From assembly GCA_030411725.1 (NCBI GenBank), contig MU839829.1:2294001-2358000 (forward strand): a stretch of DNA of 64,000 nucleotides, in the 5' to 3' direction. A model generated the notes under the pieces. That model did no database searches. It saw only the letters and a list, made by a program, of their open reading frames with translations, and was not told the origin of the DNA. Source of the stretch: Echria macrotheca. Taxonomy: Eukaryota; Ascomycota; Sordariomycetes; Sordariales; Schizotheciaceae. A program made the position numbers and the translations under genes. How positions within the stretch are numbered: position 1 is the first letter of the stretch; each line of letters starts with the position of its first letter. This document shows positions 34,101 to 47,400 of this stretch, piece by piece.

Positions 34101-37100
34101 AGCCGCTGGTGCTTGGAATACTCTGTGTAGTAAATGCTCTTCATCCACGCGCTGTTGGCCATCTCATGGCGCAGAAGGACATTCTCTCGCTCCAGCCCTT
34201 CAGCGTGCCACTGCTTGAGCTTGTCCCTGCGGTTTTTGAGCCGCGATTTTGCCGTTTCTGTCGTGCGCTGGTTCTCATAACCAACCCAATCTTCCCATGT
34301 CTTGGACATGCCCCCGAAAAATAACACGTCAAGCGATGGGCGATGCTGGTCCACCCACTCGATAAAGGACGCATCATCTAGCTCGGTCAGCTTTCGGAAT
34401 CCCTTGGCCAGGGACTGCTGATCGGGCGTCATCAACTGTCGGAAGAGCGCGGCAGACTCTTCCGGTTTCTGGACAAGCATGATCCTCCACAGCATGGATG
34501 CGATCGTACGAATCTGAGGTCTGGGATCCACGAGCTTGTTATAGAGCTGGTACCACACCAGCCTCATATACTCATCTTCGGTAGACAGGCAGCCCAACAG
34601 AACCGTCTGCCAGTAGAGCAGCTTTTCCATGATTGATACCGCCTCCGTGTCCGATGTCTGGGCGTCATCCATGTCAGACAGCTTCAGCAGGACCAACTTC
34701 AAGAACGAAGTGCGGATCGTAGCTACGGCCCCACTACAGAGCCTGACGCTCTTGAGCGACATCACATCCGGCCTCTGCAGGTATTCGAGCAGCATCCCGC
34801 TGAAATCGAGCATCGCCTCGGCACCATTGATGAACCAGCCCTCGAATATGGCCTCGACCATGTGGATATTCAGGCGAGCCATGTTGACCAAGATCTTGGG
34901 CTCTTGCAGGAGCGACGCCTGGTCCAACTGTAGCGTGTTGGCCAAGTGATTGAGAGTGTTTCGCAAGATATAGGTCTCGAAGTAGGCCTGGTGCTCTTGA
35001 AAGCCCGGAGGCACTCGCAAAAACAGCCCGAAGCCAGGAAATTCCTTCCGAGCCAGAATCTGGTCGGAGAACACGGCGATGACAAGTTCAAGCATACTAT
35101 CGAGAACCACGTTACTAATCTGCTGAGTGGCAACCTTCTTCTTGGGTGACATGACGTGATTCAAGCGAGCGGGCGTAGGTCCTGGCGAAGGCTGTTGGGA
35201 TGTGACCATGATAAAGGACGACGGTCGACGGAGCGGCGTGCCCCGGCCAAGACCAGGGGAGGGCAGTGGCAGCTCGACTGTACTGGCGTTCGCACTCCTG
35301 ACAATAGGAGTTGCCGTGAGCGTGGAACCTGGGACAGGCCGAATGATGACATCGCCCCCGTCGAAGTTGAGAGCTGAGTCGCCGGAGTTGAGCTCGGTAT
35401 CAGGGGAGACCGCATCGGCACTAACGATGATCGGGAACAAAGCTGAAAGGAGCAGGCGAACATATTCGGACGATAAAGCAAAGTCGCGGAAGCCGGCTGA
35501 ACGATGTTGCATATCCGCCAGGAAACGCACGACCGCCTGGAGCACTACCACATGGGAGGTGACCCGTTCTTTATCAGGCAGATGCGTCCCTTTGCGTTTG
35601 TTAGCAGGTGCCAGATACTTTGGAAGAGAGACTCACTCCGTGGCTCAAGAGCCTTGCCTAATTCCATAGATCGGGCTCTTGGTCTCGTCTGGACCGCATC
35701 GAGGTGGATAGTCGGGCTCCTCGAGGGATCGCCTGCCGGGGAGTCCGGGTCGTCCTGGTACTTGAGGATATCCCGTAGGCCGTGTTGTAGCATCGCAGTA
35801 ATGACCGGCAAGACATCGGGGTTGACAACCTTGCATTTGCTGAAGATCTCTACTAGGCTGAAGAACTCAAATGGCTTGTCGAAATCAATGTTGGCAACGT
35901 CCATGCCAAACAGAATGCTGAGCAGGATGGTCCACAGTGTTGGGATATCCCACCACTGCTTCAGCCTATGAGCCAGGATAGAAAATCCGCCAGTCTTGGT
36001 AGCGAACTTTGATGTGTAGCCTGATGGCTGGGTGACCAGGAGACGAGCCAGGATCTTGGATCCATAAACCACGATTTCCGGGTCGTCTTCTGCGAGCAGG
36101 TAGAGGAGCCACTGGCGGGAAGTCAGCATGGGAACCATCTTTCTCCGGTAAAATGCTCCAGGTGTCACCTTGTTGGTTACCGCCTTGGCGAACTTGCGCA
36201 TATCGGTCAAGTTCTGCTTCTCGCAAAGAAGCCTGGCGTACATGGCCAGAATCGTGGTGCCTAGTTGTTTTTTGCTCAGTAGTTTTGGGCCATCGGCGGG
36301 CGATGATGAAGCGATATCGACCGTTGGACGCTTCAGAATACCCAGTGTAGGAGTGCCTGCTCTGCTTATTGACGCGGACCTGCTCGTTGCTGACCCAGGT
36401 TTCGGTGTCCTTGCGAGAGAACCGGCAGGAGTGTGGAATGCATATGTGATGAAGAGGGCAAGTGAACGGTGGACTTCGGCGTTGTAATTGCATTTCACAA
36501 GACTCTCGAACGAGGCCATGAAATGGGGAAGGATCTCTTCCGAGATGGTTTCTCCCTTCAGGGCATCGAGCAGCCTCTTGATGATTCCTGTGCCAGATGT
36601 GGTGAGTACAATGAACACACTCTGATAACCACGTCCAAGCAGAAACGTACTCATTCGCAACAGCCGCCTGCTATTGAACTGATGGTGTTTGCTCTTTACC
36701 GCAAAGGTCATGAACTGCTTGTAGTAGAGCTCTTGGGTCAGGGGTGCAGACTTGCGCCAGGTATCGGGATCAATCAAGAGGATACGATAGGCTAAAGGAT
36801 TCACGATGAATGAGTCAATAGGGTCGGCGTGATTATAACCCACAAAACTGAGCACCAGGCTTAGGAGCTGGAAGCTCAACCTATCCCGCTCGTCTCCGGT
36901 TAGTGAAAGGCGCCATGCAGGGTTATCTGACGCGGCCATGCTATATCCCAGTTTCGCTCTGAGGAGCATGCTCAGAATGGCATATCCGTTATGGCTTTCC
37001 ATGGCCTCACTGTTTCTCCAGCTCGTGTTTATGCAGTGCAGCATCATCTCGACAGACCGAACGAGCTCTTCCGACGTGGATGAGCGCTCGACCAGCTTCA

Positions 37101-39240
37101 GAACCACAGGAGTGAATCCGCCCAGCCGCCACAGATTGTCGTCGAAGTGATATGGCGTTACGAGGACGGGACCGCCAGTGAGAAGAGCCACGCCGTTTGG
37201 TCTGACCAGAGCATCGTTAATGCAAGGGAGAGCTGCATTGATAGAGACAGCGGTCCCGTTCTTGGTCGTGGAATGAAGCAAGCTGTTTGCGGAGTCCTTG
37301 GAGAGTGATCTGAAGAGAAGCGAGTCCATAAACCTGCCATCCGTACGGAATACTGTACGCGGCAAGGTGCTCAACAGAATTTTCCGTTCAGGGAGGATCA
37401 GGCCTGCTCTGTCCCGGATCGCTTTCATGATGTCCGAATTCTCATCTTTATCGGCATGAAGGACTTCGTTACGCAGACCCAGAGCCGCAGAAGCTTCGTA
37501 GGTCTGGAACCCCCCGAGACAGTCCTGGAAGTTACCCTGGTACCGTGGGCCTAGCCGATAATACACGGCGAGGAGGTCATCGCTGAGCACATCTTCGAAG
37601 AGGTGGGCGGAAGCTAGCGACCATTTGGACAAGACAAGACCCGGGCCTACCCGGGTTGACAAGTCTCGGGGTGTGCCGAGAAATGCCTGCACGGGGTTGG
37701 TCTTGTTACTGCTCGAAGTAAACGAAGCAAAACTCTCGGTGCTGCCGTTCGAAAGTGGTGGCGGCTGAGGGTATGCCGCACGGATCTGTTCGGCAAACTC
37801 TCCATTCACATAAAGGCTTGCTTTACTTGCCGTCATGGTCTTTGGTTTGCGATGGACCAAGGCGATGTGATACCATCTGCTCTCCCTAAACACCACCGAC
37901 TTGAACCTGACACTGGGTCGTGACGAGGTCACAGATGTCTGGAGAATGAAATTTTTGGTATCTTTTTCAAGATACGCAAGGAGGAAGCAGGTTTGTGTCG
38001 AGTCAAACACGCCGAAAAGGGTGGTGTGGGAGTTTGGGTCGAATCTATCGATATAGATCCAAGCCGTGAACGTGTACCCGGGGGCCGAGTGAGGAGGGAA
38101 CGACCGTCCAAGACTTGGCAGCTCGACTGATGCGTGTCCGTGTAGAGAGAGATCGAACTGAACGAAAGGCGGCCCGCTATACTTCTCGACCATGCTCAGA
38201 CAAAAGTCCGAGGTGGCAGAATCCTGACGACTAAGGAGAAACTGCGCATCGGCGAGCTGGTCAATCCCAAGATGCATGAGTGAGCCGCAGAGTGGCAGCA
38301 CCTTCTCCTTCTCCGAATCGGCGAGGACGCAGTCCGACGAAAACAGTAAACGCAAAAACCTCGACAAGACTCCAGTTCCGTGAAGTGCAGCCAGGTTGGA
38401 GAACGACGAGGAAACAGCACATAGCGTTGTCAGGACGATCATAGAGACCGGGTTCGCAGGTATCCCTTTACTCCTCGGAATGGACTCCCAAAAGCCGACA
38501 ACAGTTCGAATGATCTCAGCATTCTGCAGGGTCGTGGTTGGCCCGATGATCTCGTGAACTTTCTTCTCCACGGTCCGGATGTCAAAGGTGTTGGTATCAT
38601 CCGTGTTAGCTACCGTCTCATCCTCGGCAGTCTGATCTGCGGGGCGTTCCGGCGTCGACACAACCGACCGGCACAGACTATCGAGCCGTTGGTCGTCGAG
38701 AGCGAACGATAGCAGCTTCCCGAACAGCTGGCAGTTCGTCCATAGGTCCGCATCTGTGCCACCAACCCCAATACTCGCAATAATCTGCTCCAGCGCTTCC
38801 CATCCGCCGCCCTCGACCCTGTCTTGAAAGTAGCGTCGGTTTCCCGGGTGGCCCCGGAAGGTAGCGGAGATGACGGCAAGGACGACGTGTATCAGGTCGA
38901 AGATGCCGCTCTTCTCGGCCTCGGTGAGCTTCTGGGGGTTGTAAAAACCCGAGAAGGAACGTAGCACGTCGAGCAGGCACTGGAAGCCATTGAGACGTCG
39001 AAAGTCGTCCTGCTGCGGGGAAGGCGGGTGAGCGGCAGCGACATGCTGGTGAACTTGTCGCGTGTATTCTAGCAGGTCATCGATCGGGGGATACCCGCCC
39101 GTTGTCGAGGCCGCTCTCGTGGCTGTCGTGAGACGGTCGAAGATGCTCTGAAGCACCTCGCTGGCCTTGGACGTCTGGTGCGCCGAGGCTGAGGTCGACG
39201 ATCGGTACCGACGGGATCGGATGGCCAGCATTTTGGCCAC
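31123..39240 (-). CDS. BEACH-WD40 protein (Bph1/LvsA type)
   Basis: Four exons, 39240-35637, 35589-31970, 31918-31217 and 31155-31123, encode 2652 residues, the largest gene in the window. In order: an armadillo-like helical N-terminal part; a concanavalin-like domain near residues 370-500 (APGYTFTAWIYIDRF, TLFGVFDSTQTCFLL); more helical scaffold; a PH-BEACH region near 1900-2010 (IEIFFTDGRSYLLTAFNP); the BEACH domain near 2050-2330 (ISNFHYLMLVNTMAGRTFND, YPVFPWVLADYTSEELDLS, FHYGTHYSSAMIVSSYLIR, LPEFLTNINGYNFG, HQWIDLVFGHKQRG); and C-terminal WD40 repeats ending DEDGRV|YEWNLVQRDR. Introns are 47-61 nt. Exon 2 begins at 35589 after a GTGAGT intron with GCTAAC; this removes an apparent frame break. 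The last exon is only 33 nt. BEACH proteins act in vesicle and lysosome/vacuole traffic as scaffolds. Confidence 0.94.
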
Positions 39241-42132
39241 TGGCCCTCAAGAACCCGGGTCAATCGAGTACGGTGTGGTGTTGGGTGCGGAACGGTCATC
39301 GAAGGTTGGGGGGGACCGTGGTGGGCGAGCTCGTGGTCGACTAAGGTAGGTAAGCTCCAAGCTACCGCGGCATTGTCCGAATCGAATGTCGACGGCGCCG
39401 AAAGTGCGCCAGAAGACAAGCCGGCAAGGGGAAAATCGAGTTGGGATTCAGGACGATCTGAAAGAAGCATGTGAAGCGCAGCTTCTACACCTTCGATATT
39501 CAAGGCCACCCGATTTCGCTCGAGTCGACAAAGCTGTCAGCCTAGAACAGCCGCGTCGAAACAGTGGCGGTGCGAACGTGGGGCCGACTCGATGCAGTCT
39601 GACGTCGAGTCTCCTACAGCAACCCTAACCCTGCGAGACTTCATTTCAGCCCTTCTTCCTCTCTATCACTGAGTCTTGTGTTGCTGTGTTTGGCTTTGGT
39701 GTAACAGCCTGCAATGGTCTATCGAGGTATCCTGATGCTAAAATAGTGCGTATCAAGGAAAATCGAGGAGTTCCACCATGGCATCCCGGCTCTCAGCTTG
39801 CGGCACATCAACCTGAACCCTTGTGGCCATAAAAAATCCAATGCACCGTATTTCTACTTGTTGAGAATCTTGGGTTATCACCGATGACGGGGCTAGCTTC
39901 GAAGTCATGATGCGCCGTCGATTCTTTGGTCTGTCCCCTCCAGAGATCACAGGCTCGGCAGGCAATGAAAAGGAGCCCGAGTCCACCAAATGAGGTCGAC
40001 AACACAAGCTAACTGGCTGCGGATGAGTCTCAGCCATTCAGAGTTTATCGGCGAGAGAAACACATAGATTAATCTACAGCTATGGTCTAGGGAGTGCATT
40101 GCACTGCCTCTATCCACCGCTCTGACTCTCCTCCGAGCTTATTCGTCTAGCTAATGGATCCAACCGTGCCCTGCCAGTCCTCTATGCTGGGAACTTGTGC
40201 GAAGCTACCTAATTTCGCCCGCTATGCACTGCAACTGGCGCCTCCCCGGTGCCCGTCTGTGGTTGGACGGCCCCTCGCCGGCCGGCGGGACGGCAGAACG
40301 AGCACGCACAGTGCTCGGCGAGCTCCGGGCCTTCCCCACTTGGACTGATCAGTCACTAACTGCTCCGGCTCGGGGACGTTCACACCGCCTCGGTGGCGGT
40401 CGGTCAGCCCGGCTTGCGATCCCGTCGAACCTGTCGATCGAATGCTTCGACTGGCCCTGGATTTCTCATGGAACTTGATTTGCCTGGTTTCCTTAAAATG
40501 TCATGTTATTTTCGTCGCTGTTTTACACAATTGTTCAACGCCTTGCGGAGGCGGATCTGAGTCTGTGTCGTTGATGCACTTCCTGTCCAGCCAAAGCTTT
40601 ATTCATGACGACACCGGGCTCCTCCGTGTCAGTGTTGATGATCAATCCAAACAGGCAATAAGGCCGGCCCGTCATCTACGACAAGCGAACCGATATGATG
40701 TTACTGTGATATGCCGTTGCCTGCTTGTGTTGCTGTGCTGTGCCTCAGAGGCTGTGCAGAGGCCTGAGGTTCTCCAACTGGCCAAATTTTTTCTGGCGTC
40801 CTCGGCTCCGCGTTCGTCCCATGATTGGTGCCACGGCAAAATCGTTGTCACCTCCGAGACAGCTCTCCAGTCGCAGAACGAAAATATGGTCCCGGTGCGA
40901 ATCGCCGGGGGTAATGTCGAATTGCTGAGAGGCAGTCAGATCAAGCCCTGAGGCTGCTTGCCGTCGATAACTTTCTCCAACAACAGAGAGTAGCCCGCCC
41001 TGGTGTGGTTGCTACATCGCCCTGCCTTGTTCACTGCAGTTCCGTCTTGCGAATGAGACGGTCTAGCACTGCATTTCCGTGGGGTCCGGCCACTCGAGTA
41101 GTTCGCCGTCCTCTCCTCCGCGATGCCATAAGACTTGAGGGCCGAATATGCAGGCCTTGGGCAAGATTCCTTGGTCAAGACAGCACCGCCACCCACCACA
41201 TCGGCGGGCCACCCCGGCTCAATGCAACCCGCTTCATGGTTGGACCACGGTCCCGTTTTGATAGGGCTGATGACAGAGCAAGATGAAGGTCTTCTCCGCC
41301 GTCACCACACAAGCTCACTGCCAAGAGCTTTGTGTTCTGGCCCCTCCCGCGAGACGCTAAACGATTTTAGGATGGCCCCGAATCTCTGTCCACCAGAGCT
41401 TGCACAGCCCGCCGTGTAGTTGCCCGAAATGAAGACAGTAGCTCTTCCAGATATCATGTTGAGGTTCTTCCTACACAGTAGATCATCAGTTCTCATCAGC
41501 AACGCCAGGATTCCATCTAGACAACGCGAAGCCGGTCGAGTCGCAGCGCCAAATATCAAGCGTCGTCGCGGTCCCTGTCCGTCTCACACGCCTCCCGAAC
41601 CACAGCTCTGGGCCGCCGAGGTAGCGGGGTATCCAGCCGAGTTCATTGGCCGACAATTGATTGCGCGGGGGCGAGGCTCTACCCGCAGCTGAGGATCAAC
41701 CCTTGCAGCCTTTCTCGCTGACATTTCGTGTTTAACAAACCCGCATTCCCCAACTTGAGGGGAGCCCTCCTCTTCTCCAATCCTCCCTCGTTGTCGTCCA
41801 CGATCCATCTCTCACAGCCGATAGTATTGGGATTCTCTTGCGACCGTTCGATCCAATGTGCAGGTAGTGAGAAGTTGGGCACCAGCTCCCCAACACCGAG
41901 CATTGCTCGTTGCTTGCTTGTTGCTCGTTGCTCGTTCCATCAGCAAGACCACGAGGCCAATTGGCCTCCCCTCGATCCGATGATGTGCTTTTCTGTGAGT
42001 CCCGGCCCAGAGTTGCTGTCGAAGCCAGCTCCCCGTTCTTCCAACGAATTCCCCTTCGCCATACTAACGATCTTTCCCCCCGACCAGTTTCGCACCGAGC
42101 GGCCGAAGAAGGAGAAGTCCTTCATTCGCCGG
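39241..42132. other. Divergent spacer, BEACH gene / phospholipase C
   Basis: 2.9 kb. A tandem AACCCTAACCCT lies at 39621-39632, 381 bp upstream of the BEACH ATG. The part between 39750 and 41700 shows only short unsupported frames. From about 41720 the plus strand turns into the leader of the PLC gene. The frame stays open upstream of the chosen ATG to 41728, with in-frame ATGs at 41728 and 41980. Confidence 0.5.
39621..39632 (+). promoter_or_regulatory. Telobox-like (AACCCT)2 motif
   Basis: Same exact 12-mer as at 9284-9295, again in a probable promoter. Function is inferred only. Confidence 0.4.
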
Positions 42133-44485
42133 ATGGCTACGTTTGGCCGCGGATCTCCCAACCGGCCGAGGATAGCATGGATGGAAACGGCCGTATCTGG
42201 GATCGGGGCCGCTCTCGGCGGTAATATGACGGGGCTGGTGGGCAGTGATGGGCGGGACGGGCCGCTGAGGACGGCTTGCCATGACTCGGTCCGGAAGAAC
42301 GTCATGTTGTTATACGACAAACTACGCGGCAAGGACGAAGCGCTTTCGAGTGAGAAGCTTCTCGCATTCCTGAAGGAGACCCAAGGAGTCGCAGCCATCA
42401 AGCCACTGGAGCGGAAGTCCTACACGTTTGGTGAATTCTTCTTCGCTTGGGTGAATAATGGAGACGCATGGAAGGTTGCCCGCACGCTCCGGCCCGACGA
42501 GAATCCGCCAACCCTTCCCATCAGCAATTATTTCATAAGCAGCAGCCACAACACATACCTCGAGGGGAACCAACTTTTTTCTGACAGCTCCGCCGAAGCT
42601 TACACCGCGGTAAGCCATCTTCCCCCTACCCTGCTGGTAGCCATTTGCTGACGGATTCCTAGGTGTTAAACAATGGCTGCCGATGTATCGAGATCGATGT
42701 CTGGAACGGCCCGTCAACACGTACACCCTCGAAGTCCCCGAATCCTAGCCAGACCCCGCGCCAAAATACAGGTCATCGGCGGAATCTGTCTTCTCCGTCC
42801 CTCCCGCGACTTAACCCGGAAACACTCAGACAGGCAATGGCGGGTCGACATAGCCGTGCTGCCAGCACTGGTCAGCCAGGTTGCGCCACACCTACGCTTG
42901 GGCCCAGGGACAGTGGGACGACTCTCGACCCAAAAGACCTCAGCGACAGATTAGAGCGATCAAGGGACTCATCACGGTCCAGAGTTCGGGGAGAGCCCAT
43001 TGTGCATCATCACGGGACCATGACTTCGACTGTGCCGTTCAGGGAGGTCTGCCGCGCCATTCGAGAGAGTGCCTTCACCACAAACCACCTACCCATCATC
43101 GTCAGTCTTGAGGTCGGTGCTGATGGGGATCAACAACGGATGATGGTGCAGATTATGAAGGAAGAGTGGGGAAATTACTTACTGTCCGAACCCATTGACG
43201 GCGTTGACCCATACCTTCGGCAGCCTCGGCTCGACGAGCTGTACGACAAGATCCTCATCAAGGTGAAACGACTGTCCGACGACTGCTTGACGGAAGCTGA
43301 GCTGGAACGTGGGAGAAGCCTCCAAATCGACAGCATCCGCGCGAAGCCGCCCATCTGTGAGGAACTCGCTGCGTTGGCCATCTACACGCATAGCGAGCAC
43401 TTCACAGACCACAACTCGCTCACCTCGCGGACCCCTAGCCACATATTCAGCTTGAGCGAGTACTCGTTTTCTGCCCTGGCGGGAGATGGAGAAAAAGCTC
43501 GCAAGATGCTCGAGCATAACCGGGATTACTTCATGCGTATCTACCCCAAGGGCTCGCGTGTCAACAGCAGTAACCCGGACCCTAGCTTCCACTGGAGGAG
43601 AGGAGTGCAGATGGTGGCCATGAACTGGCAGAAGACAGACGAAGGGATGATGATTAACGATGCCATGTTCGCCAACACCAATGGCTGGGTGATGAAGCCC
43701 ACTGGGTACCTCAGCGGGGACCGCCACATCGACGTTGACGCGATCCCCCGCAAGAGTTTGGACCTGAAGATTACCGTAATCGCCGGACAGTTTATCCCGC
43801 TGCCTGAGATCCGGAGACAGAGTGGCGTCGGCGTCGGCGGAGACAAGAAGTTTCGACCCATGGTGAAGGTCGAGCTGCACGTGGAGAAGCCGAACCGGTC
43901 GCTTGACTACACGCGAGAGACACCTCCGCGTGAAACCGACAATCCCGATTGGGGCCTAGATGCCCCAGCAATCGAGTTCCTTGACGTCAAGAACATCGTT
44001 GAGGAACTCTCCTTCTTGAGGTAAGCCACCGCTATTCCGTGTTCAAGTCATGTTTCTGTTATCGTGCCCATCGCTCCTGTCATGTTTTCCGTTGAGAAGT
44101 AGCTCGGCAAGCTGCCGAGCTGGCTTGTGCGGAATGCCGCAGCGCAGCGAATGTGTCGGAGTTATTTGCCTCTCTCGTGCAAGCAGCTTGGGGGGCGTGT
44201 CAGGATGACAACGGCAGGCTGCATAGAATGATGCGGCGAACTGTTACACACCGCTCATTGTCATTCGCAAATTTTCCGACCAGAACGTGAGGCTTACCAT
44301 CGTGATCAAACAGGCTCCGAGTCGAGGACAGATCGAGCAATTTCCGAGATCCTCTCGTTGCTTGGGCTTGTATCCGCGTCGACAGACTGCAGCAGGGCTA
44401 CCGGTGCATCGACCTCTTCGATCCAGCCACCCGGCGGCCGTGTCCAGGACAGCTGTTTGTGAAGATTGAAAAGATCGTCAGATAA
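42133..44485 (+). CDS. Phosphoinositide-specific phospholipase C, compact form
   Basis: Exons 42133-42609, 42663-44020 and 44314-44485 encode 668 residues from the ATG at 42133 (MATFGRGSPNRP). Earlier in-frame ATGs at 41980 and 41728 would lengthen it; I prefer 42133 because the upstream reading looks like leader. An EF-hand-like helical part (YDKLRGKDEALSSEKLLAFL) precedes the X box with the catalytic histidine motif ISSSHNTYLEGNQL (about residue 136), VLNNGCRCIEIDVWNG, a Ser/Pro/Arg-rich insert of about 90 residues, and PIVHHHGTMTSTVPFREV with the second catalytic histidine. The Y box (THSEHFTDH...SEYSF..., then GVQMVAMNWQKTDEGMMIND) and a C2 domain follow, ending in the third exon (LRVEDRSSN, LVAWACIRVDRLQQGYRCID). 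No PH domain is present. The family cleaves PIP2 to IP3 and diacylglycerol. The last intron is long, 293 nt. Confidence 0.9.
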
Positions 44486-47400
44486 AAGTGAAGCAGATGG
44501 GGAAGGTGTTGATACTTGGGGAAGCAACTCCACAGAACCCAATTTTATGCAAGCAGTCGTCGCTCTTGCCTTTGAGAACTGCAGCGGGGCCGCTTTCGGG
44601 ATACTAGGCTCTATCCCGTGGTCCCTGGGCGGTGAGATTTCCTTGCCGTCTTTTTTCTTCTTCATCAGTCTTAGCTTGGCGTTTGGTGTCGGACAACCTT
44701 CGTGTTTGGCGTTTCGGCAGCCGTCAGAGGCATCAGGCAAGATTGAATATCGGAGCGTCCGGTTGGTTATCTAGAGTTTTTGGTTCATTTCCAGCACGGA
44801 ACGGGAAGCAGCATACATATCTGGAAAGTATTTGCTAGGTGGAGAGCAATCTTTGGGGCGCGCATGTCGTTTGCGTTGCTTCCTTGCTTTGGATACCGGT
44901 TACGAAGTAGTTGCGTTTGGGGGGGAGAGGGGATTGAAGTTTGTCTTCGCAGAAACAGGATCAGTGCCTGAAATAGGATACCCAAATAAGAATGTTGGAT
45001 CGTTTGACGGGAAGATGAGGCAAATACAGCCTACGTAGCCTGCAGCATTCAGTGAGACTTACACAAGTGACACATGCTCAACGGCCATGAACAATCGTTT
45101 GTAGGTAGGCAAACATCGAGCCACCTAGAGGCACACCCAAAGCGCACTGTGCGTGCGTCCAGAAGATCTCTCGCTCCCCTGAAGGGTTTAGGCGTCGGTC
45201 TGGACGGTGTGTAACAGCAACCCTGAGACAAACGACAGACAGGTCACTTCCCAGCGGTGTGGTTCGCTGTGCGGTTGTCCTGCAGCCTCCCCTCCTCGCA
45301 CATGCAGGCAGCCGCTTCGATGGATGCAATCAGAAAGCTTCTAGATATTTTTTTCTTTTTGCCCACGCTAATTCGTGTAACATTTCTACTATGTACAGCA
45401 GACCGCCACGCCACGGGTCCAGACCTGTGTCGACGGGTGGCCGCCGCGCCAGGCGGTTGGTCTTTGCCTTGTTGATCGTTGACGATGTTGTCATCTGTCG
45501 GGTATCTCAGGGTCATCATGATTTTATGAAAAAGATCGTCCACAGTTGGCTAGTTTGCTATTGTTTGTCACTCGGAAGAGGGTAAGTCCCAGATCGGAAG
45601 CAAGCTTGACAAACGGTACGCGGTACAGGCTCAGAGGTCTCCTGGGATCTCCTGCTGGTATCAGATAGAACTATTTCTAGAGGCTGATTATTGTTAAGCT
45701 CGGTATATCAGCTTTACGCTGGCTGGCGACACAGAGAAAGACATCAAACGTGAAAGCATCATGCGGGACGGGTGGCAACGTGGAATAGCGTGATGGGTAG
45801 AAGGGGTGAAATATCGGCACGCTGTTCCCATGCGATAGGGCCGCACATGTGTCTCTGGTGCGTCGTTGTGGCTACTCCAGCCGGGTACAACCCAGGCTAG
45901 AGCTGCGTTGCGTTCATCTCTTGCGTGATGAGTACGCCTCGGGCAAAAGTCGAGCGAAACAGCATGCCGCAATGGATGAGGGGGCGAGCTAAATAGCTTG
46001 CTCGCTTGGGATTTTTGCTCTTGGAACGGATAGCAAGTCGACTCTCAGCGTAGCGGTATCACGCTCCCCGGTGTCTCGGGTTAGCAAGACTGGTGAATAA
46101 ACCTAGAGTAGTCGTCTGAGTAGACAAGGATTGTCCACCTCTGGGAAGGCTTCCAAGCCATCGGTGTGACGAAGCGGGACTTCCATATCCGGCTCGTCTT
46201 GTTAATCGCCCGATGTCGCTCGTCCTCTCTCCCAGGAAGGCCGGAGGTAACAAGAAGACGTAGCTTCTCTGGTTGCCGGATAGACAGCCAAATGCAGTCC
46301 CTTCACCTAATATAGGAATGACTGATAGGCGGCCGACGTTGCGCGTCGTATACTATCCGGACCACAGGAAGTCGATTCGTTTCCTGGATTCGGCGGAAGA
46401 GGCGGCGTCTGGACTGCATCTGGTAACAAACCCACAATTCAGGGCGAAAACCCGAAAAGCAAAGTCCGGTGGTCTACATAGAGCCGATGGGCCCATGCCC
46501 GACAAGCACGTCGTTTGGTCACCATCGAGAACCTATCAAACGCGGGCTGCCGAGGAGTTGCTGAAGCTCCGGTTGCGGCGGAAAGGGTAGCCCCGTCATT
46601 GGCCACCATTGGCTCACCCCTTGGCTGATCGATCCCTCTTGCTGGGAAAAAGAAAGCAAGAGGACCGCTTGATGAACTGATTTCAGCCAGCCCGGTGAGT
46701 ATTTTCGAAGGCTAGCTTGCAGTAGCGGAGTGCCGATGTGTTGATGTCGCATTGCGGAGTCCAGCGCGCATATCTGGGTCCTTAGTGCAAGGCACCACTG
46801 CACCCACCTTCCAGGGAAAGGCTGACGCGATGATACGCAGCCCGTCGTCGAGATTAGCGATTGGCGATCATCTTGGGGGACGGGGCAGCAGCCCTGATTG
46901 GCTCCAATCGTCACCCCCATCCCAGTGATCTGTCACCCCTGGCCCGTTTGTTCAGCGTCCCTGTCTCGGCGGGAAAGCGGGGTTGCCGTCAGGGAGGAAG
47001 CCTTGTGAGCGGGATGTATGTACGTAGCAAATTCAGGAGAGACAGACTCGTTTAATCCGCGTATCCGACTGGACATGTGTATTTTATCCTAGGAGGCAGG
47101 AACGAGGGAAATCGCTTCGTTGTCGGAATCTGTCCGCCAAGAACGCGGAAGGTCTGACCACTGAAGACGTCGAGGCAGGCAGGTGCAAAAAGCAAAGAAT
47201 CTTTAGTTCGCTGGGGACAGTGGGGCAACCAGAAATGACGCCTTTTTGCTTTTCTTGCGCGACGAAGAAGTCGGGCACTTTCTCTGGGTCCAGGGCAGCG
47301 TTTGCTTCTTCCTGTCTCCTGCCGTGAGTAGACTCCTGTCATCTCAGCACGAGGCCTGTCAGTAATCATCCGCGACATGGGAATACGCAGCGGGGAACAG

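Noticed and set aside
35545..35640. Apparent frame break between two long BEACH frames
   Set aside because: It is not a frameshift: a 47-nt intron (GTGAGT, GCTAAC, AAAG) from 35636 to 35590 joins the frames and gives a continuous protein.
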